Program-made: the position numbers and the translations under genes
Notes under the pieces: model-generated
Database searches by the model: none
Seen by the model: the letters and a program-made list of their open reading frames with translations, nothing else
What the model was told of the DNA's origin: nothing
Shown here: one piece after another, positions 10,713 to 22,091 of the stretch
Position numbering within the stretch: position 1 is the first letter of the stretch
How the letters are laid out: each line of letters begins with the position of its first letter
From: Thelephora terrestris
Taxonomy: Eukaryota > Basidiomycota > Agaricomycetes > Thelephorales > Thelephoraceae
Assembly: GCA_015956445.1 (NCBI GenBank)
Contig: WIUZ02000004.1
Coordinates: 2,294,001 to 2,358,000 of the forward strand
DNA: 64,000 bases
Direction: 5' to 3'

Positions 10713-12674
10713 AGAAGTCTGTGCCTTTCGTCGAGGCCGACAAACACTTCCCAATAAATGCCGGACGAACGAAAGTGTTCATTTTCGGCGAAGTCACACT
10801 GACCGACGCCAGATCCCGTTCTTGTACAATAGGCCGTATCCCGGCACCACATCCATGCATATGCGTGTGTATCCTCTCCAAATCCTCCCCGAACACAGTC
10901 TCTGTTTTTCTGGATCCGAAATCATTTTTCTTCTTTATTTATTGGGTTCGCTCCGCCGAGCTTGAAGCTTGATCTTACACCAGATCTTCTGTGGGATATG
11001 ACTGCGAGCGATAAAAAAGTGCTCGATACACCTACTGTATTAAATTGTCATACGACAAGTACTAGAAATCGACCACAGTCGAATAAATGGCCAGCCATTG
11101 AGCTCGCGCACTTGACCCGATGTTGGGCGATGGTATTTTGAGGTTGTTGATGAGTTCGAGATGAAGATGAGTTTGGTGACCAAGCGATCGTCCGCCACGC
11201 TTCGATCGCTTTCCCGTCCACCGTGTTCTACTGGGTCCTTGTTGCTTCTGGGTTCCGTCGATTCCTTCCACTATGGAACCTCTACGATGAAAACTTCTAC
11301 ACCATCTCATTTGGATACGGGGGTTTCTTCGCTCGATTTCACCTCGTCGATAAAAGCCGCTTCCAGGGTGTGAGAAAGGCGTTCCCCCCAGCTGGGAGGA
11401 TCTTGGGTAATACAGACCGGCCTCAGGCGGACTCCAGATGTTGGTCTACTTCTCCGGCCATGAACGAACCACCCATGCGATGCACCGCGCAGGGTCACCA
11501 CTTGAACTTCCAACCAGCTCATAAACTCGCACCTGTCTGTGATACTGCGTCAGGGGACCACGTCTCTCGGTTTAGCCCTCATCTACTCAAACGTACATCT
11601 TCGCAGAGTTTGACACCCACCTGCCCGCCTTCTGAGAGGTCTCCCTCGAGGTCTACCCAACACCGACCCACCCTGAAATGGGCTAATCCGCGGCCCGCCA
11701 CCTCATCCAGGCCTGCCTCCTCTCTCCAAGCTCGAGCCACGCGAATGTGTGGTTTCATCCTCGGGAAGAACACATTACCAGAAGGCAGAGCCCTATCCTT
11801 CCGTCGCTTGCACGTGGATCGTGCGTGGCCTTTGGTTGGACTCTCCGACGATGCTGCCACCCTGATCTCAGCCAGAGAGGATAAGTACCTATCGTGGACA
11901 TAGGGTGGCGGCATTTCTCTGCACATTCCCCGAAGCGGTCCTCGTCTTTGTCGTGGAAGTGTCCAAAGGCCTACTTGATGTTTTCCAAGAGATATGCTCG
12001 GGGTATGGTTGTAGGGCGACAATTCACTTGCGTTTCTGGACTCAACACTATCCCTCTCTGGATGACGGTATCAAGAAGCGGCTGCCCATTGTGGAGGTAG
12101 ACGCAGGCCGTCGGTATCTAATATGAGAAGGCTTGTGCGCACAACTCCCCATCCCACCTATGAATCCACCTCCCCTCAAACGACTGGAGAAGAAAGTAAG
12201 TCTTCCCGGGACAGTGGTCTAGGAGGCTTCGGCATTTGGGGGGAGGTGCACTGGGAAGATGCTCGTCCCGTGGCTTCAAAGGAACTTGTATTATCTTGGA
12301 CCAGGTGGACGGCGGGTAGACTCCGAGAGAAACCAAGAGGCTCAGGAAATGCCACAAGGGGGACATTGTAAGAAGAGGATACGCGGGCCTTCCCAGTAGC
12401 ACGGTGTTCTTTCATCCGGCTCATATGCGAACTATCGATGCACGGAGCCTTGGCTCGGGCGCGGTTGTACAGCACACATGTTTGACAATGCAACAGCCGA
12501 CTGAATAAACGAGCATTGCGTCCTGAGGTTCCCCCATGGGTTAACCTCGGTCCGGACTAACTCGGTCGCCTAAAGGGTACATTCGTTCGCTAAGATTACC
12601 TACACCGAAGGGGCGCCTAGAGCATCCCCGTGACCATCATACAACGCGTGATTCGCGTGCAACCATTTGTAAGG
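10713..12674. other. Long stretch without a firm gene
   Basis: Nearly 2 kb. Several frames stay open for 150-220 codons (11223-11903 on plus, 11579-12022 on minus), but they overlap on opposite strands and none shows family motifs. The segment 11905-12126 (+) reads like protein but has no partner exons I can join. It may hold a lineage-specific or decayed gene. Confidence 0.4.
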
Positions 12675-13427
12675 TTAGAATGTTCCACGTCTCTTCACGA
12701 AATTCTACGGGAAACAGGGGTGAGCGGACCAGGGTAACTGTTCTGAACAGGGATTCTACCTCCAGGTCCTGAGAAGTGGCCACTCCCAGCAGGAACTTTC
12801 GTTCTAAATCTGTGACTAGGGGCAATAAGCCTCAGCCAGTCGTTTTCAGTTGCCCCAGCGCGGTGACGTACTGATGGCGAAAATGTTGTGTGTAAGAAAG
12901 GCTTCCAAATCTCCCAAAGGTGTTAAGGGTGTAATGACGGTGTAAGGTGTTGAAGTCGACCGTTGGAATTTGATCATGTACAACAATGCCTTGGCATTCT
13001 GTGCGCACGTCCGTGAGATCATGCATGGCGAATAACGAACGTGTGAAGACAAACCGGGTCAGCTTGACCAGCCTCCCACTTCTCTTTGAGAGAGCCGACG
13101 TCAAGATAGCCGACGGGTTTGCGATTCCTGTTCAGGACGCTGAAACGCCGCGTGAGCGATTGTTCGGTTGTTCCTGCAGAGCCAAAAGCGAACACGCACG
13201 GGATATAGTCGAAATCACGTTCATATGCAAGCTCCAAGGCCCGACTGATTGATTCGTCTTGAGGCAAAGCGAAAGCCGGCGGGAGTTGCAGATCCTATGA
13301 ATCCATGCACGTCATTTCCCAGTCGGGTGCATGGCGAAAACAGACAAACCTCGACCACGGCACCGCGGTACTTGTCCGTGCTACTCAAAGCTTTGAATGC
13401 CGTGGAAGTCGTCACAGAGGTAGTCAT
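12675..13427 (-). CDS. Small CBS-domain protein
   Basis: Six exons within 753 bp: 13350-13427, 13200-13294, 13055-13139, 12872-12998, 12760-12815, 12675-12704. All phases agree and give 156 residues. CBS domains bind adenine nucleotides or other ligands and usually sense energy state. Seen here: SISRALELAYERDFDYIP, then KPVGYLDVGSLKEKW (first CBS motif), then TVITPLTPLGDLEAFL and KFLLGVATSQDLE (second motif), ending NFVKRRGTF. The two motifs form one Bateman pair, and almost nothing else is present, so it is probably a stand-alone soluble CBS protein, as known in many fungi. Its ligand is unknown. The start is 235 bp from the divergent gene at 13663, so they may share a promoter. Confidence 0.85.
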
Positions 13428-13662
13428 GGAGTTCGAGGGAGAGTATAAAGTGCAGAATGGGAAATGACAAGATGACAGGGTACGCGGATCAGCGAATTCA
13501 CCTTTCTCGTCAACTGGCTCACAGATCCTGGAGGGTTACTTTAATCCGTCGACCATCACCTCTTTCCGACCCTGAGCTTATGAATGATTGATTCATCCCT
13601 CTTTTCACCCGACACTCTTCCGTCATCATCGACGTCCCCACCACCAACAGATAGCACTTCGA

Positions 13663-15308
13663 ATGGACGATCAGTCTCAAGCAAGCGTAAGTCGGTCCCC
13701 TCTCTTCCCTCTCACGTCGGTGAATGAACTGCTTAAAACCCTGGTACTTAACAGCCCAAGAAACGAGATATCCTCTCTCCGATATCTACCTCACCCGATT
13801 CTCTCAACCCGCCGAGAACTCCCCCTCGCCGACGATACCCTGCGCACCTTAGCCAACGCCATGACCCGGACCGTGTACCCCTCCACAGAAGAGGGACCTC
13901 TAACAAGTACGAACGGATGGAAGACTTACTAAGGGAGGCAGGGTATAAGGAGACGCGCATTTTCACCCCTGAAGCCGAAAGATTCCCTGCGGATGGAGAT
14001 AAGCGGAAGGAGGATGCGGACGGGCTAAGCGTGAAGGAGAGCGTCGGTGCGGTGGTAGGCTTCCTAGCGGGCTTAGTCCCCGGCCATTCGAGCCATTCGA
14101 AACAGACACCTTCATCAACGGATCCGGTAGGTCACGATCAGCAGGCCTGCCAGAGACGTCCTCATCCTCCATCTCCTCTCGCAAACAAGGTCGAACAGTC
14201 CTCCTCGACGACAAGTAGCTTGCGGTCCAAGAAGTTTACCATTGCTCCCTCCAACCGACGCCCCACATCCACTGATCTCGAGACATCGTCAGGATCGTCC
14301 GGAGATCCGCCCCAGGTACTCGGCAATACAAATCCAAATATGGATCAGCAAAGTCTACGTTCACAGCTGTCAGCCACACGGCTACAGCCATCACAGTCGG
14401 CGGCATACAACTACCTACGTCATATGGCCTCGACGCCTTCCATGCAGAGACGATCCTGTGAAGAGGATAGTTCTATCGTGGATCTCACGGAACGTGTTCA
14501 CCCTCCTCTACCCATCGCGTGGCGTGAAAACGTGATTGCGGCCATGAACATGAAGGGTTCTATTTCCACCGGCGGGCTCACCGAGAGAAATCGAGCGCTC
14601 TCACGGCCGAAATCAACGCGGACGCTCGGGGTCAAGGACAGCAGGCAGCAGAACACCCACGAGCAGATGGACGAATGTCGGGGTAGGTCGATCACCCGGG
14701 GGCGGTCTTCTCTCGCACCTCCGCAAATACACACCCCACGATTGGCCTCCCCTGGGGCTGTTGCGAAGATCAACGTGATGTGTAAATCCGCTCCTGGTTC
14801 CAGGTCGACTTCAGTCACTCGAGGAACGTTCACGGGGGGCTTGCTCGATATCTCCCAGCTGGATAAAGCCTTCAGAGACAAGGGGAAGGCTGTGCGGCGA
14901 CCGTCGAGGCGAATCCGATCTCAGGTGCCGTCCTTGATAGTGACAGGAGTTGAAGGCGACGACTGGTTAAGTAGTGATGGTGCCGACGTGCCATTCCATC
15001 TGAAGCAGGAACTTGATCATGATGAAGACGATGAGGAGGAGGGAGAACTGGACCTCGCGAGGATGCTGGTTCACCCCAAACGGCAACAATCGATACAAAG
15101 TTTACGACAGCACCTACAACGACACACCAGCCTTAGCCAGCTGCGAAGAGCAAGTGGCGCGAGCGCGATGGGACGTTGGGTACTCGACGAGGATACTGAG
15201 AGCGACTATTTTTCTCATCGGCAAGGGGATGCCCGAGACCAGTCCTCCTGGTCTAGGCGAAATGGGAAGAGAAGGGACAGGATTCCAAATGATTGGGAAG
15301 AGGATTGA
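13663..15308 (+). CDS. Conserved, mostly disordered protein of unknown function
   Basis: Two exons: a 24-nt first exon 13663-13686 and 13755-15308, joined across a 68-nt intron, giving 525 residues. A short ordered patch near residues 62-80 (YERMEDLLREAGYKETRIF) resembles a motif I remember from unnamed basidiomycete proteins; I know no function for it. The rest is Ser/Pro/Arg-rich, with an acidic run near residue 380 (DHDEDDEEEGELDLARM) and a C-terminal RRNGKRRD stretch that could be a nuclear signal. Numerous SP/TP and RS/RR sites suggest phosphorylation. It starts 235 bp from the CBS gene on the other strand. The reading frame is uninterrupted over 1.5 kb, so the gene is real; its role is open. 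Confidence 0.75.
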
Positions 15309-15605
15309 ACCTGGGATTCCTTTTACTCTGCGGACTATTTTATCATCTAGCGTAATTTCTACGTGCATACACCTCACTCGAATGGATACTTGTCAGTGTA
15401 CTGAAATAGATTGAAATGCAACAAATTTAGGCGGCCGCCCACTGCCACTGGCAGTGACCAGCCGTTATCTGTAAAGTCATGTGATTGCGACACGGTCACC
15501 TGATGTCCGCGTCCTTCTGTTCTCACGCTTTGCCCGCTTCCAACGACGACGACGACCTTTTTGCCCAGCGACTTTGTCATTCCTTTTTACAATAATTCTC
15601 GACCG

Positions 15606-18365
15606 ATGCCCGCGACGACCAACAAGCACCCTTTCGTCGTTTACAATGCCCCCGCGTCTGCTCCAACCTCACCCGCTACAACCCGCCGTGGTCACCACAA
15701 TCCGCCAGTGACCCCCCAGAGGATAACCCGATCTGCTCCCAGGCAGCAGCAGTATCTCTTTTCTCCGTTGACCCCGGCAACGAATACCTCAACCCCATAC
15801 ACTCCGCTTAGCTTGCGCTCCCTTTCGTCCAACGGGTCCACTCTCACCACCCCCATCTCTGCGGCGAGCAGAAGATTGAGTCTAAACTCCCCAGAGGTTG
15901 GGATCCAGTTGAAAAATCAGCGTCAAAAAAGTTTGGCCGATATCGCTCATAATTGGAGGAACCGAGCGAACGAAAATGGAATAAAGGTTACGTCTTCGAG
16001 AGAATCCCACTTTGCCGATGATGAAGGTAATTCTCCGCCACAAAAAGATGTCATCTCGTGGATTCTAACTCCCAATCGCTTAGGTATACTTATCTATTAG
16101 CCCTTCAGTCTATCGAATTGCTTATCAAATTCACAGCGACTGATTACACCAACTCGGACGTCAACTCTCCAGCTTTAGCACAAAATGATGGTATGCATAT
16201 TTCTGGCACCTGAGTGACCTTCCATCAGATCTGACTCTGCCCCATCCCAGTCCTTTTCCCCTCGCCTCTTTTGCCCATTCAACGACGCTCTCGCGCTCTC
16301 TCCTATGCCGGACCTCCTCAACCCGCCCTCCGTGTTGGATATACAGTCCCCAACGAACCATGCACCCCGAATCGCAGAACCTTGGCCACTTTGAATACCC
16401 CGCCGCCCAACGCGAGCGTTATCAATAAATTAAAGATTAAGGGCAGCACGACCGAACCCCCCGCTCCCCGTCGCAGATATCCAGCGCAACCTGTAAGTTT
16501 CAATGTTCCGACTGGACCCTCGCTAACTTGGTTCCGCGATAGATTACGAGCGAACTATGCGATATAGAGGAGGATGAATACGCACCTTATCCCCCAGCAT
16601 TCCCAACCGCGAACCAGACCTACGGACAACCATTGTACATTAATGACCCATTCAACACAACCAACATTCCTGCCTTCGGTGAACCCGCGTTCAGGGTCGA
16701 AGATTCCATCCCCCTTCAGGTTATGAAGCCCGAGGCTTTGGGTTGTTCCATCTGTGGATTCCGCGCAAATACCCTTGCCATCTTAGAACCCTGCGCCCAT
16801 CCCCTGTGCTCCGCTTGTCTCACTAGGTGGGCTTCCTCCCTTTCACTACCTTTAGATGTATCCTGAACAACCTTCTCCTTAGTGCATTAAATATCGTTGG
16901 AGAAAAGGACATGCAGTGCGCAGTCTGCAAGGCCAACGTCGAGAACTTCCATTTGAAGAGTTTCAATGCGAAGGAGGCAACCCCACGACCTGCAAAGGCT
17001 GATGTGATGGACAGCCTTTTGCCTAGTGCATTTGATGTTAATCCGTTCTTCGTCCCACCCATCAACGCTATCCCGAGATCTTCTACTCCTGTGGGGTTCG
17101 CTTGCCCGACCGCCCGGGGCAAGGACTCGCCGGTGCTCAGGATTGACAACGTACCCTGGGTAGGTGTTGATTGAGCTGACCCTCTTCTTTGCACTCACGT
17201 AGATCATAGGATATTACTCCTCCCATGATCGTCAACTGGTTGAAGCAACCTGTCATCCGCGCCCACGTATTGCTCGACAGGAAGGGCAAAACCTTGAGCC
17301 ACGTCTTCGTCGAAATGGCCAACGAAGATGCAGCAAAGGTTGCGCTCAGGACTACTCAGAATTCTGTCCTCGGCCACGGCAAGCGTGCTCGCGGCGTGAC
17401 CGTTACCCGCAGCAATCAGGAGGAACTCATGAAAGCTGTAGGTCCCCTGCCGCCGCCTAACTGGAAATTTGGCTCACACCAGGCCAGTTGTTCCCATCTT
17501 GGCAGGGCAAGTTCGACGGATCCCGTCCCTCCTTAGCTGGCCTCCCCAACGAGACCGTTGTCGCAACTCTGCAAGCAGGGTTGATGACTGAAGGAGAGCT
17601 CAGTGCATTGCTTCACCTCATCCGTTCTCCAGATGTACGTTGACTTGAATGAGGTTAAGAACGTCGAAGCTAATGATAGCTTAGTCTCACTTCTTGAAGG
17701 TTCCCTGCCTCCCCTTCTATTATTTGATTAGCGTCCTCTCCAAGTTTCCTTCTGATACGGATAGTCGCGTTTTCTGGTCGAGCGCGATGAGAGACTTTTT
17801 GTACGGTGAGTAACTGCCTTCGTTGACCAAACATCATCTGACGATGTGCTCTAGATATCACTTACGGTATGCATGGCGATCACAAAATTCCCTCGCTCTG
17901 ACACACATCCCCAGCTGCTGTGCAGATCCTTATTTCTCGTGAAACCTCTAACAATACCTTCGGACACCCTAACCTCCTCCCTGATCTCCTCGATGCAGGC
18001 GTCAATTGCCAAGGTATGGCGACTTCCCATAGAAGTACTTGATCCTAATGCCGTCCTCAGCTTTCACCGAGCTCCAGATCGGACGGCTCTCTGATCTTGC
18101 CGACACCAACCCAGAGTGTGCGGTTGCCTCCTCCGTCAACACCTCCAACTGTGACCTACGAAGTTCACCCGCAAGCTCGTCGTCCAGTAACAGACGCAGT
18201 GTCAGCGGTAGCAGTGTCCCAGTCAAGCGTCGTGTCTCTCACGGCGCATCCTCTTCCCGCGGCCTCACCCCCGATATTGTCCATTTTGATGATATTGCTA
18301 AGGAGTTTGGTGTGAGGCCCGACCTTGTCGAAGCCCTCGCACAGAGGCTCTCTGGTTTGTATTGA
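15606..18365 (+). CDS. RING-finger plus RRM protein
   Basis: Eleven exons (15606-16026, 16101-16190, 16251-16492, 16543-16826, 16883-17159, 17210-17437, 17488-17634, 17685-17805, 17855-17866, 17915-18013, 18061-18365); all phases agree, 741 residues. The first 240 residues are disordered, Ser/Thr/Pro-rich. A C3HC4 RING follows, CSICGF..CAHPLC..CL and CAVCKANV, split by an intron. Then comes an RNA-recognition-motif-like region, from VLRIDNVPWDITPP to VFVEMANEDAAKVAL (RNP2- and RNP1-like strands). The C-terminus is helical, then Ser-rich, ending FGVRPDLVEALAQRLSGLY. RING+RRM pairing suggests a ubiquitin ligase guided by RNA, as for CNOT4-like proteins, but the order and linkers differ from Not4. 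Exon 9 is only 12 nt. The ATG at 15606 is the first in frame. Confidence 0.87.
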
Positions 18366-18907
18366 ACAGACGTGTCTGTGACCCGTCATCCTCTCCCTCT
18401 CCTTTTGGCTCCCTCCACCCATTTGTTGACCTGCAATGTCAGGGTGTTTTCTTCTCGTCTGGATGCTTTGCATTAAACAGGATTGCTTATTCTGCCAACC
18501 CCAATCATTCCACTCGTGGTCGCCACGAGCTGTTTTTCTCCTGTCTTCATATGCCCCCCGCCAATACCTGTAAACGATAGACATCTGTGGTCCCCCCAAA
18601 ACGACCAGAAACCAACCGCCTTTTCTATGAACCTCTTTATCTCCTATTTTCAGGAGCTCCCTCTCTTCGCCCTTGCTCTCGAGAACTTGTGCCTAATGTT
18701 TTCCTTACCCTTCAGAATGTTTTCCATAATGTTGCCTCCGGTATCCTCTCGGTTTCATTATTCAGTATGTGCATACCCTTCGGTTATTCTCCCTTCCTGT
18801 AACGGCCTATCATGTCAACGAAATTCAATGGACATTTTTGTTTGCAGCCTCCGGTTCACCCAGGACCACAACTCCATTAATTATATAAGTATGTATGATC
18901 ATGGCAG
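18366..18907. other. 3' region between convergent genes
   Basis: Tail-to-tail gap between the RING/RRM gene and WAPL; pyrimidine-rich, no coding signal seen. It probably holds both 3' untranslated regions. Confidence 0.6.
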
Positions 18908-21900
18908 TCAAGTGCTGTCTGAGAGCAATTCAAGGAATGCGACCACATTTCTGGCCGTCTTTTCCCCGCTATCATCAACAATAAAGCCCTCGTCAGCCCA
19001 ATCGTCCTCTTCCTCATCAACCTCAGTCGTTTGTGATTCCTCGATTCTATCTCCCCTTCTCCGACCTCTGGCTACCCTGGCCATAACCTCTCCATAGAAC
19101 TCAACAAACTCCCTGGCTGTTCCAACGAGAACACTTAACTTTTGTTTGTTAGTATCCCCTGGGAGCATATCTAGGATAGACGTCTGGTTCTCTGGGTTAT
19201 CCCTCATAAGGAGTCCGAAGAGGACAGCAGTGTGACCCTGTATGATAGGTTCCATTTCGTTTTCGTTGTCGTCTGTCTCGAATTTGAGTTGGCTGTTTCG
19301 ATGGTCAAGGAAGATGGACAAAAGAGAGGAGAGGGCTGTGGCTCTGTTCGAACAATGACAAGATCGAGTACAGCTTCGTCTTCCTGGGCAGGTAAGACTG
19401 AGTGCTAGGACACCGTCAACGGTCAGCTTGCTATACAAAACTCGCCACCGAACGTACAAGTTTCACGGATGAGGTCCTTGGCCCTTTCGTCAACCTGTAC
19501 AAGGTTTGTGAGTAGCCCGAGAGCCAGACACAGCCTATCTGAGATGTGGATCTTGTCATCGTAGGGTTTCGTTCCCGCGATCCGGCGATGAGATGATACT
19601 ATGAAGCGGACGACCATGGGCACTGTCAACTCATTGTCCAAGAGGGCGCTGGACCAGGCTTCGTTATCGTGGGAGAGGTTTACGAGGACGCGGAGAGCAG
19701 ATTCGTGGCATTTACGGACTGCGGGATGATTAGAAATGTTGGAATTGTGTAGTAGTGAGTACTCACTATGGGAAACGGCATCTTCGTCATTGGCTTCACG
19801 GATCAGGATATCGGTTGCGAGAGAGCAAGCCAGCAGGCCTTCGATAATTTCTTGCTGACTTAGATTGAGGTTTTCGAAGGGAGGTACATCATTATCCATT
19901 CCCTTGTGATTCCACCTTCCAAGGAGATACGACTCAAGGAGCCTCAGACAGCACTCGACGCATGCGAGGGATGGGGAACTGGAATCTGCACGACCTTGGG
20001 GAAGAAGAGGGAGGCCGGTGAGGTAGCCGGAGGTGCGGGGTGGGATGAATGACAACTCTGATCTCAGCGTAAGCGATAACGTGGGTATGTACGAATTATG
20101 GAGGAGAGAAGGTGGGAGGGCGGCCAAACAACACGCCAGAATAAGCCGGTTGGATATCTAAGGTGGGCTTTCAGTTCCAGACGTGGGGAAGAGAGAAGAG
20201 AAAACCTTACCAGCGTCCCTGCGGGGAAAATGGACGATTTAACGACGACCTTGTTAAGGTTGCTGAGCTGAGCAGAGCCGTGAGTTCTGCGTGTATTGAG
20301 AAGGGGAGTCAACAAAATACTCACAGGGAGCTTGTCTGTCCGGCCGAATCCTCTTTGTTTGAGCTCCATGTCATTTTCCGCGCAATTCAGGATACAGAGC
20401 GGATCGCTTTTGCGAGCCATCGTCGCCAGCCTTTCGAATAGGAAGGGAACAAGATTCCCCCTGTTCGCCAGCTCGTTGAAATCCCTTGGATCGCGAGAAA
20501 CAAACAGTACGAATACATCCAGAGCGGTGCCCAAGATTCGATCGCCTGCACCGCCGTCGGCCGCCAGTAATGTCTCCCAAGCGTGCATCACAAAGTCCGC
20601 AGATCGGGCCTGACGAGAGAACTGCGGGTCTGCCATCTTTCCTACCAACTCCACAGCACTGAAAATTTTTGTCAGTATCTCGTTCATCAGGGAACGAGAC
20701 ACGCACCTTGATCGTTTGACACTCAATTCCGATTCAGAAGTCAGTCCCTCGAAGAGGTAGCCAACTTCATCATTGAACCTTCGACTCTCCCCCGTATTGC
20801 GCAGCTCTGTGATGCTCCGTAGTTCACTATTGTTGAGACCGGGGGTAGGCACCTGTGGAGGTCGCCCCGACTTCCCCTTCTTTTTCTTAAGCCAAGTGGT
20901 TGACCCCCCTGCGAGGGTCTGGTAAGGGTCATCCTCCGAGTTATCAACACCCCAACGAGAGCGCAGGGATGTGTAGGATTCGTGGCCACCAAATTCGTCC
21001 TCCTGGCTCTGTAACAGGCTTGCAACAGAATCCTCGGTCATTTGCGAGTCAGTCAGCGAAGGGATTTGGTTGGTGGGTATCGCAATGAGAAAACTACGGG
21101 AAGGGCCGCCGTAGGTACGAAGGTTCGTGGCTCGGCCATCCGTGCGAGGAGGGGAGTCGTCAAAGGAAGTGGGCTTTATCACCTTGACTGGAGCAGTGGT
21201 CGGGGGCGCTTCCTCTGTCAGATCTATCAGGGTGTCCGTCTTCATCGGCGGGGCGGGCTGACGACGAGTAGATTCCTGGGCGTTGGGGTCGGAGGGACTG
21301 CCTTTGGAAGAAGATGGACCGCTTTGTGCCCTGGAAAGCATTCTCCGAGCCATTCCACTGGTTTTGGAAGTGGGCTCTGACGTTTTGAAGGATTTATCCT
21401 CTCCAAAGCCGAACAAGTCGGAGAAGTCAATGGCTTTGTCTTTCCCCTTGCTCTGCGGAGGAGTGCTCTTCTTGAAGGTACTGCCCGCCGATTGAGAGCG
21501 GACGATCGGTTCCGGTGGTTCAATCCTCCGAGATTTCACGTCGGAGGTGTCCTTGGCGGGAGATGAGGACTTCTTTTGCTTGTTCGCTGTTGTTGCTGTA
21601 AGGTGGAGGCAGGTCAGAAGCTGATACCAACCCACCGGGCGTCTTGCTTGGGCTGGGAGCAATGACGGATCTACGTGCTTTCGCAGTCATCGAGGTCGTC
21701 GTGGCATCCTTGCCTGCTGAAATTGATAGGTTTGAATGGGTCTGTGCTGGAGATTTTGTTGAAAAATCTTACTTTTTTCGTCACCGGAAGCGGAAGAGCT
21801 TTCACCGCTGACTCTAGTCCGTTTCTTCGGTCTATCAAGGGAGGAACGCTCGCTGGTTTCCGGTTTGAGGTCTGTAGTCGAGCGGAACCGTTTAGATCCT

Positions 21901-21977
21901 TTGCGGCCATAAGTTACCGTTGGTCTGTGCATTCTGGTTCCAATGAGAATGGCTTGCGGAGATCGATTGTTGTTCAT
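18908..21977 (-). CDS. wpl1: WAPL/Rad61-type cohesin release factor
   Basis: Opens the SMC3-kleisin gate to release cohesin from chromatin. Exons on the minus strand include 21773-21977, 21636-21716, 20707-21595, 20325-20658, 20211-20267, 20157 downward, and a last one ending at 18908. The phases I checked through the fifth exon agree. The N-terminal half is disordered and basic/Ser-rich (KKRTRVSG, DLFGFGED, TDTLIDLTEEAPP). The WAPL helical repeats start at SELRSITELRNTGESRRFN and DEVGYLFEGL, followed by HAWETLLAADGG and VFVLFVSRDPRDF. The C-terminus has NHKGMDN, RVLVNLSHDNEAW and FLELLSDST. An acidic segment (EVDEEEDDWADE) lies near the end. Start ATG is 114 bp from the divergent Bir1 ATG. 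Conserved helical blocks are intact across the gene. Confidence 0.9.
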
Positions 21978-22091
21978 GTCCGGCGGCGTGCCCCATTGGT
22001 CCGTCCGTCGCCCGCCACCGTGATCGACAGCCGACGCGTTGAAGTCAAACCATCCGCACGCGCCGACAGCGACAACGACAACGACTCAGCG
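21978..22091. promoter_or_regulatory. Shared head-to-head promoter of WAPL and Bir1
   Basis: Only 114 bp separate the two ATGs, so both untranslated leaders and core promoters must fit here or overlap the coding ends. The stretch is GC-rich, with repeated CGACNNCGAC-like steps near 22065-22082 and no TATA box. This suggests TATA-less bidirectional transcription. Confidence 0.65.

Noticed and set aside
11223-12022. Overlapping opposite-strand frames of 147-226 codons
   Set aside because: They conflict with each other and carry no family motif or splice chain.
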